This document shows, piece by piece, positions 17,172 to 27,710 of a stretch of 64,000 bases of DNA. The notes beneath the pieces were generated by a model that was not told where the DNA came from, searched no databases, and was given only the letters and a program-made list of their open reading frames with translations. The position numbers and the translations under genes were made by a program. This stretch comes from Roseateles aquatilis (GTDB lineage Bacteria; Pseudomonadota; Gammaproteobacteria; Burkholderiales; Burkholderiaceae_C): contig NZ_NIOF01000001.1 of NCBI RefSeq assembly GCF_002205645.1, positions 558,001 to 622,000 of the forward strand. The letters are read 5' to 3'. Numbering within the stretch: the stretch's first letter is position 1; every line of letters begins with the position of its first letter.

Positions 17172-19097
17172 TCAGGCCTTGTCGGTGATGGCTGAAGAGA
17201 GCTTCACAGCGAAGTCCTCCAGCGACATCACGCCCAGATCCTGGTTGCCTCGGGCGCGCACCGCAACCGTGCCGTTCGCCTTTTCCTTGTCGCCGACGAC
17301 CAGGATGAACGGGACTTTTTGCAGTGAATGCTCGCGGATTTTATACGTGATTTTTTCATTGCGCAAATCTGCCTGGACCCTAACCCCTTGTTTTTGCAGC
17401 GTTTTCACAATGTCCGCGACGTAATCCCCCTGGGCATCGGTGATATTGGCCACGACGACCTGCACCGGAGCCAGCCAAACCGGCAGCGCGCCGGCGTGTT
17501 GTTCGATCAGGATGCCGATGAAACGCTCCAGGCTGCCGACGATCGCGCGGTGCAGCATGACAGGCGTGTGGCGCTCGCCGTCCTCGCCGACGTATTCGGC
17601 GCCCAGGCGCGCCGGCATCGAGAAATCGACCTGCATCGTGCCGCACTGCCACTGGCGGCCGATGGCGTCCTTCAGCGTGTACTCGATCTTCGGGCCGTAG
17701 AAGGCGCCGTCGCCCGGGGCGATGATGAAGTCCACGCCCGACGCCCGCAGCGATTCCATCAGCGCGAACTCGGCCTTGTCCCAGACCTCGTCCGAGCCGA
17801 TGCGCGCCTCGGGACGCGTCGCGACCTTGTAGATGATGTTGTCGAAGCCGAAGTCCTTGTAGACCTTCTGCAGCAGCGCCGTGTAGGCGACGCACTCCGC
17901 CAGGATCTGGTCTTCCGTGCAGAAGATGTGGCCGTCGTCCTGCGTGAAGCCGCGCACGCGCATGATGCCGTGCAGACCGCCGGTGGGCTCGTTGCGGTGG
18001 CACTGGCCGAACTCACCGAAGCGCAGCGGCAGGTCGCGATAGCTCTTGATGCCGTGCTTGAAGATCAGGATGTGGCCGGGACAGTTCATCGGCTTGAGCG
18101 CGTAGTCGCGCTTCTCCGATTCCGTCGTGAACATGTTGTCGCGGTACTTGTCCCAGTGGCCCGTGGCCTCCCACAGCGTCTTGTCGAGCAACTGCGGACC
18201 CTTGACCTCCTGGTAGCCGTTGTCGCGATAGACGCGGCGCATGTACTGCTCGACCTCCTGCCAGATCGTCCAGCCCTTGGGGTGCCAGAAGACCACGCCG
18301 GGGGCGTGCTCGTCGATGTGGAACAGCTCCAGGTCCTTGCCCAGCTTGCGGTGGTCGCGCTTCTCAGCCTCCTCCAGCATGCGCAGGTAGTTGGCGAGGT
18401 CGTCCTTCGTCGCCCAGGCCGTGCCGTAGATGCGCTGCAGCTGCTCGTTGCGGTGGTCGCCGCGCCAGTAGGCGCCGGCCACCTTCATCAGCTTGAAGAA
18501 CTTCAGCTTGCCCGTCGACGGCACGTGCGGGCCGCGGCACAGGTCCGTGAACTTGCCCTCGGCGTACAGGGAGACATCCTGATCGGCGGGGATGCCCTCG
18601 ATGATCTCGGCCTTGTAGGCCTCGCCGATGCCCTTGAAGTACTCGACCGCGGCATCGCGCGGCAGCACCGAGCGCACCACCTTCTCGTCCTTGCGGGCGA
18701 GCTCCGTCATCTTGGCCTCGATCGCGGCCAGGTCCTCGGGCGTGAAGGGGCGCTTGTAGGAGAAGTCGTAATAGAAGCCGTTCTCGATGACCGGGCCGAT
18801 CGTGACCTGCGCGTCGGGGAACAGCTCCTTGACGGCGTAGGCCAGCAAGTGGGCCGTCGAGTGGCGGATCACGTCCAGCCCGTCCGGATCCTTGTCCGTG
18901 ACGATGGCCAACTGCGTGTCCTTGTCGATCAGGAAGCTCGTGTCGACGACCTTGGCGTCGTCGCCGGCGCCGATGCGGCCGGCCAGCGCGGCCTTGGCCA
19001 GGCCCGTGCCGATCGAGGCCGCGACATCGGCGACCGTCACCGGATGCGGGAACTCGCGCTTCGAGCCATCGGGCAGTTGAATGGAAATGTTCGACAT
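17172..19097 (-). CDS. thrS: Threonine--tRNA ligase
   Basis: 641 residues from ATG 19097 ([11 protein letters not shown]), with GGAG 9 bases ahead. It has an N-terminal TGS domain (about 1-62) and an editing domain with [16 protein letters not shown]. The class II catalytic core has [13 protein letters not shown] (zinc-ligand Cys), [19 protein letters not shown] (motif 2) and [18 protein letters not shown] (motif 3). A C-terminal anticodon-binding domain follows (about 540-641). It is the first gene of thrS-infC-rpmI-rplT. The region upstream holds a Thr-rich leader peptide and a terminator hairpin 15 bases before this start codon, suggesting attenuation by charged tRNA-Thr. Confidence 0.98.
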   Translation of the reverse strand: MSNISIQLPDGSKREFPHPVTVADVAASIGTGLAKAALAGRIGAGDDAKVVDTSFLIDKDTQLAIVTDKDPDGLDVIRHSTAHLLAYAVKELFPDAQVTIGPVIENGFYYDFSYKRPFTPEDLAAIEAKMTELARKDEKVVRSVLPRDAAVEYFKGIGEAYKAEIIEGIPADQDVSLYAEGKFTDLCRGPHVPSTGKLKFFKLMKVAGAYWRGDHRNEQLQRIYGTAWATKDDLANYLRMLEEAEKRDHRKLGKDLELFHIDEHAPGVVFWHPKGWTIWQEVEQYMRRVYRDNGYQEVKGPQLLDKTLWEATGHWDKYRDNMFTTESEKRDYALKPMNCPGHILIFKHGIKSYRDLPLRFGEFGQCHRNEPTGGLHGIMRVRGFTQDDGHIFCTEDQILAECVAYTALLQKVYKDFGFDNIIYKVATRPEARIGSDEVWDKAEFALMESLRASGVDFIIAPGDGAFYGPKIEYTLKDAIGRQWQCGTMQVDFSMPARLGAEYVGEDGERHTPVMLHRAIVGSLERFIGILIEQHAGALPVWLAPVQVVVANITDAQGDYVADIVKTLQKQGVRVQADLRNEKITYKIREHSLQKVPFILVVGDKEKANGTVAVRARGNQDLGVMSLEDFAVKLSSAITDKA

Positions 19098-19111
19098 GTT
19101 CGTGTACTCCG

Positions 19112-19144
19112 AAAAACAAAAAAGCGCGGCCACTTGCCGCGCTT
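19112..19144 (-). terminator. Terminator hairpin directly upstream of thrS (candidate attenuator)
   Basis: On the minus strand AAGCGCGGC (19144-19136), loop AAGTG and GCCGCGCTT (19130-19122) form a perfect 9-bp stem, followed by TTTTGTTTTT. It lies between the leader peptide and thrS, so most transcripts that form it would not reach thrS. It could instead end transcription from the patatin-like gene, but its position inside the thrS leader favours attenuation. Confidence 0.75.
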
Positions 19145-19233
19145 CCTGTTGGAGAGCTGATCTCAGGAGGGGTGCCTCTCAGCGCTTGCTGAGGACTTCC
19201 TTTTCCGGACAGCCGATGAAAAGACGTGACGAG

Positions 19234-19276
19234 CCGCGGCCGCTCAAACCTTGCAGAGGGAGGTCGTAGTCCGCGG
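19234..19276 (-). promoter_or_regulatory. Candidate anti-terminator segments of the thrS leader
   Basis: Segment 1, CCGCGG (19276-19271), lies within leader codons 3-4. Segment 2, GGCCGCGG (about 19241-19234), lies just past the leader stop codon. Segment 2 can pair either with segment 1 or, through GCCGCG (19240-19235), with CGCGGC in the 5' arm of the terminator (19141-19136). These pairings are mutually exclusive, the arrangement used in leader-peptide attenuators. Pairing was worked out by hand. Confidence 0.5.
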
Positions 19277-19282
19277 TGTCAT
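19244..19282 (-). CDS. Threonine-rich leader peptide upstream of thrS
   Basis: A 12-codon frame, MTPRTTTSLCKV, runs from ATG 19282 to TGA 19244. Four of its twelve residues are Thr, three of them consecutive (ACT ACG ACC). A GGAAAGG segment lies 11-17 bases upstream and may serve as ribosome binding site, although the spacing is long. The peptide is followed by overlapping hairpins and a terminator before thrS. The inferred role is that ribosome stalling at the Thr codons, when charged tRNA-Thr is short, would favour read-through into thrS. No other role for this peptide is evident. Confidence 0.55.
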   Translation of the reverse strand: MTPRTTTSLCKV

Positions 19283-19333
19283 AACCAATTCGCCTTTCCC
19301 GGTCCTTGTTGGAAAAAGAAAAATCAAGCGGCC

Positions 19334-19361
19334 AGTGTATCTCAGAGCTTCTGAACGTCCA
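19334..19361 (-). promoter_or_regulatory. Possible thrS promoter
   Basis: Minus-strand TGGACG (19361-19356), 16 bp, TACACT (19339-19334). Transcription would start near 19327, about 45 bases before the leader peptide ATG. It overlaps the end of the patatin-like gene. Weak matches, predicted by eye. Confidence 0.3.
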
Positions 19362-20424
19362 GCGTCGGCCGCATGCAGGCCTCGCGGAATTCGTCGCGCA
19401 GTCGCTCGCCCTCCTTCACCGCGCGCAGCCAGTCGCGGGCGCGGCCGGGCACGTCGTTCATGTAGCGCTGGAAGTCGTCGCGATCGGGCAGCTTGCCGTT
19501 GGGCAGCGTCTTCACCCATTCGGGGTTAGGCGTCAGCAAGACGACGTTGTCCAGGAAGGCGCTGGGCCGGTGACGACGCTTGAGCGTCTTGTCCAGCCAG
19601 CCCGGGACCACGCTGGCCTGGAAGTGCGGATACAGCGCGATGCCGTCGCCCACCATCGCAGCGTAGTTCAGGTGCAGGTGGTAGTCGGTGATGCCGCCGT
19701 CCCAATAGGCGCCGGCGGGCGCGCCGGCGATGTCGTGGACGGCCTGCAGCCAGAACGGGATGGAGCAACTCGCCAGGATGCTGGGCTGGAGGTTGCCCGC
19801 GTCCAGCGGCACCTGCCGGCTGCGGTAGTCGTGGAGCGGCATCGGCAGTGGCGAGCGCCGATCGGAGAACACGACGCGCTCCAGCCACGCGCCCATCGCG
19901 CGGCGCGACATCGCGTTCGCCGCGAACGCGCCGAGGTAACCGAGTGGCGTGCGCAGGCGCCCTTCCCGCCCGAGCACATGCCGCCCGCGCGAGGTGAACA
20001 CATGCAGCCGGTATTGCGGATGGCCGAGCACCTCGGCCTCGCGTCCACCGAAGATCTCGCCGAGCTTGTCGGAGAAAGCCCGGCTGACCGTCGCGGCGGT
20101 GGGTCGCTTGCCGGGCTCCGAGTCGTAGTCCTGATGCGCGTAGTCATGGGCCAGGCGCTCGAACTCCGCGGCAGTGCCCGCCGCATCACGCGCCAGGCAG
20201 GCGGTGGCCATGCGCCAGGCACCGATGGACGCGCCCAGCAGATGGACCTCCCGCCCGCCCGAGGGCAGGAACTCGCCGAACAGATGCGCGTCGAGCGCGC
20301 TCAGGATCAGCCCCTTCGGGCCGCCGGCGGCGCCGGGCACCACCCGCACATCGGCGGCCCGCAGGCCGTGGTCGCGCAGCCGTTGGCGCGCCCGGGGTCC
20401 GGCAAGAATCTGCAATGCCTGCAT
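19342..20424 (-). CDS. Patatin-like phospholipase
   Basis: 360 residues. It has the glycine-rich oxyanion segment PGAAGGPKG (about 31-39), the nucleophile elbow GASIG (Ser at about 66) and the catalytic Asp in DGGITDYH (about 245). This is the Ser-Asp dyad of patatin-like lipid acyl hydrolases. There is no signal peptide, so it is probably cytoplasmic or membrane-associated. It ends 60 bases before the thrS leader peptide. Substrate unknown. Confidence 0.85.
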   Translation of the reverse strand: MQALQILAGPRARQRLRDHGLRAADVRVVPGAAGGPKGLILSALDAHLFGEFLPSGGREVHLLGASIGAWRMATACLARDAAGTAAEFERLAHDYAHQDYDSEPGKRPTAATVSRAFSDKLGEIFGGREAEVLGHPQYRLHVFTSRGRHVLGREGRLRTPLGYLGAFAANAMSRRAMGAWLERVVFSDRRSPLPMPLHDYRSRQVPLDAGNLQPSILASCSIPFWLQAVHDIAGAPAGAYWDGGITDYHLHLNYAAMVGDGIALYPHFQASVVPGWLDKTLKRRHRPSAFLDNVVLLTPNPEWVKTLPNGKLPDRDDFQRYMNDVPGRARDWLRAVKEGERLRDEFREACMRPTLDVQKL

Positions 20425-20468
20425 CGGCGAGTCGTCCTTTCGTGGGCGCCCGCCGCGGACAGGCGCGC

Positions 20469-22676
20469 TTACAGCTTCATGTCGAGGGCGAGGATCACCA
20501 GGGTGCGGGTTCCGCGGTCCGCGTAGGTGTAGTCGCCGCCGCCGGGGCCGCCGCTGACGGTGGTCAGGCGGGTGTTGCCCAGCGGGGCCAGATTATTGGC
20601 CGACAAGCGCAGCGACGTCTTCGGGCTGAAGACCCATTGTGCGAAGACGTCCAGTTGACGCGTGCGCCACTGGTCGAGCGACTGGATGTCGGTCTGCCGC
20701 GTGGTGTAGCCCGGCGTGTAGACCAGGCTGGAGCCGACCGTCAACGGCATGCCGGTGAAGCGGTAGTCGAAGCCCAGGCTGCCCGACCACGGCGGCTGCT
20801 GGTCGAGGCGGTTGTCCGGCCCCGGCAATGTCTTCACCCGCGAGCGATAGACGCTCAGCGCGGCACGCAGGTTGAGCGCCGTCTTGGGATCGAACATCGA
20901 CGGCAGCAACTCGCCGGCCCGGCCCTTGAGCTCGGTCTCGATGCCGCTGGTGGTAGCGCGCGAGATGTTGGACGGCCGCATCACCCAGCGCGGCACCGGC
21001 ACCAACGCGCTCGGCGCGTCCAGCGTCGTGACGTTGCGGATCAGGTTGTCGATGTTGCGATGGAAGAAGCCCAGGCTGAACATCCCGCCGCCGGCCATGT
21101 ACCGCTCATAGGCGATGTCAAGACCGGTCGCGAGCTCGGGCTTGAGCAGCGGATTGCCGACCCGGTCGGGCGACAGCGCGTCGTTCTGCTCGTTCGCCGA
21201 CGGGTAGTTGCTGTTGAGCGCGTAACGCCCCATCAGCTGCGAGATGTCCGGCGACTTGTAGCTGCGGGTCAGGCTGGCGCGCACCATCTCGCGCCCCTTC
21301 GGGTCGAGCTTCCAGTTCAGGTGGAGCAAGGGGCTGAAGACGCTGCTGCTGTTGCGCACGTCGACGCCGACACCGCTGCTGGTGGTGGAGACACGCTCGG
21401 TGCGCACGCCCAGCGAGGCCGACCACAGCGGGTTGATCTCCCACTCGTCCTGCAGGTAGAACGCGCGCCTGTCGATGCGGGCGCGGAAGGCTTCGCCGTT
21501 GAGGGACGGCAGCTGGCCGACGCCGCCGACGGTGGTCGTGCGGGTCTCGTCGCGCCGGCGCCATTCCAGATCCCAGCCGGCGCTGACGGTGTGGTCGTCA
21601 CCGACCAGTTGGCTGAACTTGCCGGCCTGCGTCAGGCCGCGATCGGTGTTGCCGCCGAGGCTGCGCACCGGCGCGACGGCATTCAGCGTGCGGTTGTCCC
21701 AGCTGGCCTTGGCCTCCTGCGCGCCAGCCTTGAGCTCGAACTTCTGCGAGTCGTTGAGGCGCTTGCTCCATTGCGCGTTGGCGCGAAGCATCTGCCAGGT
21801 GCCGTCGTTGTCGGAGCTGTCATCCAGCTTCGGGCTCTTGTAGTTGCCGCCGTTGATCACGCGCGTGTCGCTGTTCCACCAGCCCTTCTGCAGGAAACCC
21901 TGCAGCGTGACGGTCTCGTCGTCGCTGATCTTCCAGTTCAGGCGCGGCGCGCTGTTGATGCCGTGACCATGGTTGCGGGTGTCCGCGTGCTGGGTCGCGA
22001 CGACCGGCGCGTTGGCGGCGTCGGTGCCGGGGCGGCGCACGTCCAGCTCCTGCTTGTTCACCCACATGAAGCCGGACAGCGGCAGCGTGAAGGACACCGG
22101 CCCGAGGCGCTCGCTGAACGTGAGCGTGCCCGACGGACGCGGGCTCTCGATGTTGTAGACCAGGGCCGTGCGCAGATCGAGTTGCGATACGCGCGGCGGC
22201 TCCTTCAAGATGACGTTGATGGCGCCGGCCACCGATTGCGCGCTCTGGTCGGCGGTCGCGCCCTTGGTGACTTCGATGCGCTCGATCTGGGCAGGATCCA
22301 GTTGATCCAGCTTGAACCCGGGGGGCGCCGGGTCGCCGTTGATCAGCACCAGCGTGTAGCCGTTGCCCAGGCCGCGCATGCGGACCGCGCCGTCCACGAC
22401 GCTGATGCCGGGCAGCCGCTTGAGCACATCGGCGATGTTGGTGTCGCCGTAGCGGTCCAGCTCGTCACGGCCGTAGACCTGCTTGGCGACCGACGCCTTG
22501 CGGCGAAGGTCGTTGTCGGATTGGCGGCCGCCAGTGATCTCGACACGGTCGAGGCGGCGCTGCGGCGCTTCCGTCCCAGGCGGGCCCTCCTGGGCAAGAA
22601 CGAAGGAACTGGCGGTCAGGCCGGCGACGGGCAGGCAAGCGAGCAAACAGGCCCGGGCGATGGCGTGGGTCTTCAA
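20469..22676 (-). CDS. TonB-dependent outer membrane receptor
   Basis: 735 residues with a signal peptide (MKTHAIARACLLACLPVAGL...VLAQ). The plug domain (about 45-165) has RVEITGG near the TonB box region, DVLKRLPGISVVDGAVRMRGLGNGY, and IERIEVTKGATADQSAQSVAGAINV. A 22-strand barrel follows and ends in TLVILALDMKL. TonB receptors import siderophores, cobalamin or oligomeric organic matter using proton-motive force. No fecR-like sensor is adjacent, so the ligand cannot be inferred. Another plug-barrel class is unlikely. Confidence 0.9.
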   Translation of the reverse strand: MKTHAIARACLLACLPVAGLTASSFVLAQEGPPGTEAPQRRLDRVEITGGRQSDNDLRRKASVAKQVYGRDELDRYGDTNIADVLKRLPGISVVDGAVRMRGLGNGYTLVLINGDPAPPGFKLDQLDPAQIERIEVTKGATADQSAQSVAGAINVILKEPPRVSQLDLRTALVYNIESPRPSGTLTFSERLGPVSFTLPLSGFMWVNKQELDVRRPGTDAANAPVVATQHADTRNHGHGINSAPRLNWKISDDETVTLQGFLQKGWWNSDTRVINGGNYKSPKLDDSSDNDGTWQMLRANAQWSKRLNDSQKFELKAGAQEAKASWDNRTLNAVAPVRSLGGNTDRGLTQAGKFSQLVGDDHTVSAGWDLEWRRRDETRTTTVGGVGQLPSLNGEAFRARIDRRAFYLQDEWEINPLWSASLGVRTERVSTTSSGVGVDVRNSSSVFSPLLHLNWKLDPKGREMVRASLTRSYKSPDISQLMGRYALNSNYPSANEQNDALSPDRVGNPLLKPELATGLDIAYERYMAGGGMFSLGFFHRNIDNLIRNVTTLDAPSALVPVPRWVMRPSNISRATTSGIETELKGRAGELLPSMFDPKTALNLRAALSVYRSRVKTLPGPDNRLDQQPPWSGSLGFDYRFTGMPLTVGSSLVYTPGYTTRQTDIQSLDQWRTRQLDVFAQWVFSPKTSLRLSANNLAPLGNTRLTTVSGGPGGGDYTYADRGTRTLVILALDMKL

Positions 22677-22841
22677 GGGGGACTCCCGAAAAATCTTTGT
22701 CGATCTTGTGAACGGCGAAACGGCGCGCAGAGTAGCGGGGGGCGTGTGACGCCGTCACCGCAACTGCGACCAGATGCGAAAAACTGGGAGCCAAGTGCGA
22801 TCTTTGGGGCTGGTCCGCGCGGGGAACGGCCGATCGGGGAT

Positions 22842-22937
22842 GCATGGCTGGCGGCGACCAAGCCCGGATGGCATGCCGCGACTGGGCCAGGACGGCAGGC
22901 CGCGACCGAGCCCGGACGGCAGGCCGCGACCGAGCAC
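22842..22937. repeat. 24-bp tandem repeat
   Basis: Three adjacent units lie at 22866-22889, 22890-22913 and 22914-22937. The last two differ by one base (GGACGGCAGGCCGCGACCGA plus GC(C/A)C) and the first is more diverged. A degenerate fourth unit precedes them. The array abuts the inverted-repeat element that follows. Confidence 0.8.
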
Positions 22938-23046
22938 GATCAGGGCGACCGGGGGGCCTTTTGCTCCGTGTCCCTCCTTCGCCGCCCTACCCGGGCGGCG
23001 AATTCCTTCCTTGACCTGCGCAAAAGGCCCCCCGGTCGCCCTGATC
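22938..23046. repeat. Structured inverted-repeat element, copy 1
   Basis: Perfect 27-nt terminal inverted repeats lie at 22938-22964 and 23020-23046 (GATCAGGGCGACCGG...). Inside is a perfect 10-bp hairpin TTCGCCGCCC/GGGCGGCGAA (22978-22987 and 22993-23002) flanked by the motif GTCAAGGAAGG (minus strand, 23015-23005). The element at 29080-29260 has the same plan with different stem sequences. It contains no open frame. Confidence 0.7.
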
Positions 23047-23096
23047 CGATACATCAACTCATCCAACCCGCGACGCGCAGCACATCAACACGTCAG

Positions 23097-23126
23097 GACC
23101 AAGACCAAGACCAAGACCAAGACCAG
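23097..23126. repeat. Hexanucleotide repeat (GACCAA)5
   Basis: Five units in the gap downstream of tex: four exact copies and a final GACCAG. Confidence 0.85.
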
Positions 23127-23251
23127 AATCGACGAGAGGCGACAGGCCAGAGGCCAGCGGCGGGATCACTGGTCGATAGCCGATGAGGAGGAGAGCCCCG
23201 TGCAAAGGCCCTGCCGGCGACATGTTCCCGGGCAAGCGCCCGGGTGTGCGA

Positions 23252-25594
<2,343 letters not shown>

Positions 25595-25646
25595 AACAAC
25601 TACGGGCCCGAAACGGACCTGACAGGAGAAAGCGCGGGAGTTTAGG

Positions 25647-27323
25647 TCAGACGGGGAACGCCCTTCGCAACAACGCGTCCACGTCCATCGCCCGCGTGTC
25701 CAGCGCTCCGACGATCGCGCCCCACCCCGCGTCGAGCCGGCTGGCCGAGAACGCGTCGGCGACGAAGCCGGGCGCATGACGGCGCAGCAGCGCGGCCTGC
25801 GCCAGCAGCACCAGCCGCGATGCGAAGCGGCGGCCCATGGCCTCCAGGGGCTCCGGCGGCGTGGCGAGCAGACCGCGCAAGGCGGCGAGCTCGGCGCGCC
25901 AGCCGCGGTGGTCGGCGAGGTCCGCCTCGATCTCGTCCAGCAACGCGAGGAAGGCCTGCGGATCGCGTGCGACGGCACGCATCACGTCCAGGCACATCAC
26001 GTTGCCGGAACCCTCCCAGATCGAGTTCACCGGCGCCTCGCGGTAAAGGCGGCCCATGATGCCGTCGTCGATGTAGCCGTTGCCGCCGAGCACCTCCATC
26101 GCCTCGCCCGTCAGCTCCACCGCGCGCTTGCAGACCCAGAACTTCGCCGCCGGCGTGACCAGCCGCATCCAGGTACGTTCGCCCGGATCGTCCTGCCGCT
26201 CGAAGGCGCGTGCGAGCCGCAAGCTCAGCTGCATCGCGGCCTCGCTTTCGAGCGCGAGATCCGCCAGCACCGCGCGCATCAACGGCTGCTCGGCCAGGCG
26301 CTTGCCGAAGGCGGTGCGATGGCGCGCGTAGTGCAGCGCCTGCACCAGCGCCTGGCGCAGCATCGCGGCGCTGCCGACGACGCAGTTCAGCCGCGTGTAG
26401 GTCGCCATCTCGATGATGGTCGGGATGCCGCGGCCCTCCTCGCCCATCAGCACGCCGTGGGCGTCCTGGAACTCGACCTCGGCGCTGCTGTTGCTGCGAT
26501 TGCCGACCTTGTCCTTGAGCCGCTGCACGTTGACCGCGTTCTTGGTCCCATCCGGCCGCCAGCGCGGCACGAAAAAGCAGCCCGGCGCGCCGTCCGGCGT
26601 CTTGGCGACGACCAGGTGCGCGTCGCACATCGGCGCGGAGAAGAACCACTTGTGCCCGGTCAACCGATAGTCCTGCCCCCGCCCGCCGGAGCCGACCGGC
26701 TCGGCCCGCGTCGTGTTGGCGCGGACGTCGGAGCCGCCCTGCTTCTCGGTCATGCCCATGCCCAGCCAGATCGAGCGCTTGCGGTCGATCGGCAGGTCGC
26801 GGTCGTCGTAGTCGGTGCTGAAGAGCTTGTCCCGCAACTGGTCCCACAGTTGCGGCTCTCGCCGCAGCACCGGGATGCTGGCCTGCGTCATCGTGGCGGG
26901 GCACAGGGTGCCGGCCTCCACCTGACCGTGCAGATAGAAGCCCGCGGCCCAGGCGGCCCAGCGGCCGGGACGCTCGTCGCGGAACGGCAGGGCGACCAGG
27001 TCGGCGCCGCGGTACATCGCCAGCAGCCGATGCCAGCCGGGATCGAAGTCGACCCGATCGATGCGGCGGCCGCGCTTGTCGAAGCTGTCCAGCGTCGGCG
27101 TGACGCGGTTGATGCGCTCGGCGATCGCGTAGGTCTCGGCGCGGCCGAGCTCGGTCGCGTAGGCGCCCAGCACCGGCACGAAGGCCTCGGCCTGCGCGCG
27201 CCCCAGCGCCTCCTTCAGCGCCAGGTCGGTCTCCAGCAACGAATAACCGCTGAGTTCGTCGACCTGATTCGAGATCTCGTGGGTGCGCCAGTCATGCGTG
27301 GCGCGCGGGTCGGTCGTCTCCAT
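25647..27323 (-). CDS. Acyl-CoA dehydrogenase family protein, AidB-like
   Basis: 558 residues, longer than ordinary acyl-CoA dehydrogenases (about 380) and close to AidB (about 540). FAD and active-site segments are present: [39 protein letters not shown], and the C-terminal [20 protein letters not shown], whose Glu is in the catalytic-base position. AidB is linked to protection from alkylating agents; the in vivo substrate is unknown. It stands alone upstream of tex. Confidence 0.87.
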   Translation of the reverse strand: METTDPRATHDWRTHEISNQVDELSGYSLLETDLALKEALGRAQAEAFVPVLGAYATELGRAETYAIAERINRVTPTLDSFDKRGRRIDRVDFDPGWHRLLAMYRGADLVALPFRDERPGRWAAWAAGFYLHGQVEAGTLCPATMTQASIPVLRREPQLWDQLRDKLFSTDYDDRDLPIDRKRSIWLGMGMTEKQGGSDVRANTTRAEPVGSGGRGQDYRLTGHKWFFSAPMCDAHLVVAKTPDGAPGCFFVPRWRPDGTKNAVNVQRLKDKVGNRSNSSAEVEFQDAHGVLMGEEGRGIPTIIEMATYTRLNCVVGSAAMLRQALVQALHYARHRTAFGKRLAEQPLMRAVLADLALESEAAMQLSLRLARAFERQDDPGERTWMRLVTPAAKFWVCKRAVELTGEAMEVLGGNGYIDDGIMGRLYREAPVNSIWEGSGNVMCLDVMRAVARDPQAFLALLDEIEADLADHRGWRAELAALRGLLATPPEPLEAMGRRFASRLVLLAQAALLRRHAPGFVADAFSASRLDAGWGAIVGALDTRAMDVDALLRRAFPV

Positions 27324-27376
27324 GGTCCGCGTCTCCCTTGGGGGGTATCGGTGGAGTCTAGAGCGATCGGCGTCGT

Positions 27377-27400
27377 CAGGTCGCCAGGTCGTCAGGTCGT
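27377..27400. repeat. 8-bp tandem repeat (CAGGTCGY)3
   Basis: Three adjacent CAGGTCGC/CAGGTCGT units, just upstream of the AidB-like gene on its strand. Confidence 0.8.
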
Positions 27401-27494
27401 CGGCGCCGACGGTGGTGGCGCGTCGGCCGCCTCCACCCCGTGCGACCGGCCCGGCACGTTGACGTCGTCTCGCACCGCCTTGCCCACCCCTTGC

Positions 27495-27640
27495 ATGCGC
27501 AACTGTCCGGCGGCTGGTAGCGCACCACCTCGCGTCCCGGCCGCCCGCCGACGATCTGCATCGCGCCCTCGTGCTCGCGCTATCGCCCCACGGCGATGCG
27601 CCGCACCCGCTTCATGCATCGACAGCTGATGAAATGAGCC
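27495..27640 (-). pseudogene. Relic of a Fic-family (AMP-transferase) gene
   Basis: Reading minus from 27615 gives MKRVRRIAVGR, a TAG stop (27582-27580), then REHEGAMQIVGGRPGREVVR followed by YQPPDS in the same frame. This resembles the Fic-protein segment with a RRIAVGxWR motif followed by a GPMQVVSGPxGRE(x)VHYxAP stretch. The stop replaces what would be the Trp codon (TGG to TAG). Neither the HPFxxGNGR catalytic motif nor other parts are found nearby, so only a fragment remains. The similarity is recalled from family knowledge and was not tested by a search. Confidence 0.45.
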
Positions 27641-27710
27641 GCATCGGTCGAATGGCAGTTCCGCGTCTGGGCCGCGTCCCGCGATTCGCGGCTCGTGGAC
27701 CCGGAAGTCC

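Larger units (their letters stand above)
22677..23251. other. Gene-free 575-bp region with repeats
   Basis: No coding region is supported on either strand; the open frames here are low-complexity. It contains a 24-bp tandem repeat (22842-22937), a 109-bp structured inverted-repeat element (22938-23046) and a hexamer repeat (23097-23126). The TonB receptor promoter should lie near 22677-22760. Confidence 0.7.
27324..27710. other. 387-bp region without an intact gene
   Basis: It contains an 8-bp tandem repeat near 27377-27400 and, at about 27495-27640, what looks like the remains of a Fic-family gene. The rest shows no recognisable feature apart from the presumed promoter of the AidB-like gene just upstream of 27323. 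Confidence 0.6.

Noticed and set aside
20415-23186. 923-codon open frame antisense to the TonB receptor
   Set aside because: Same GC artefact; composition is unlike a real protein, and the opposite strand has a full-length receptor with signal peptide.
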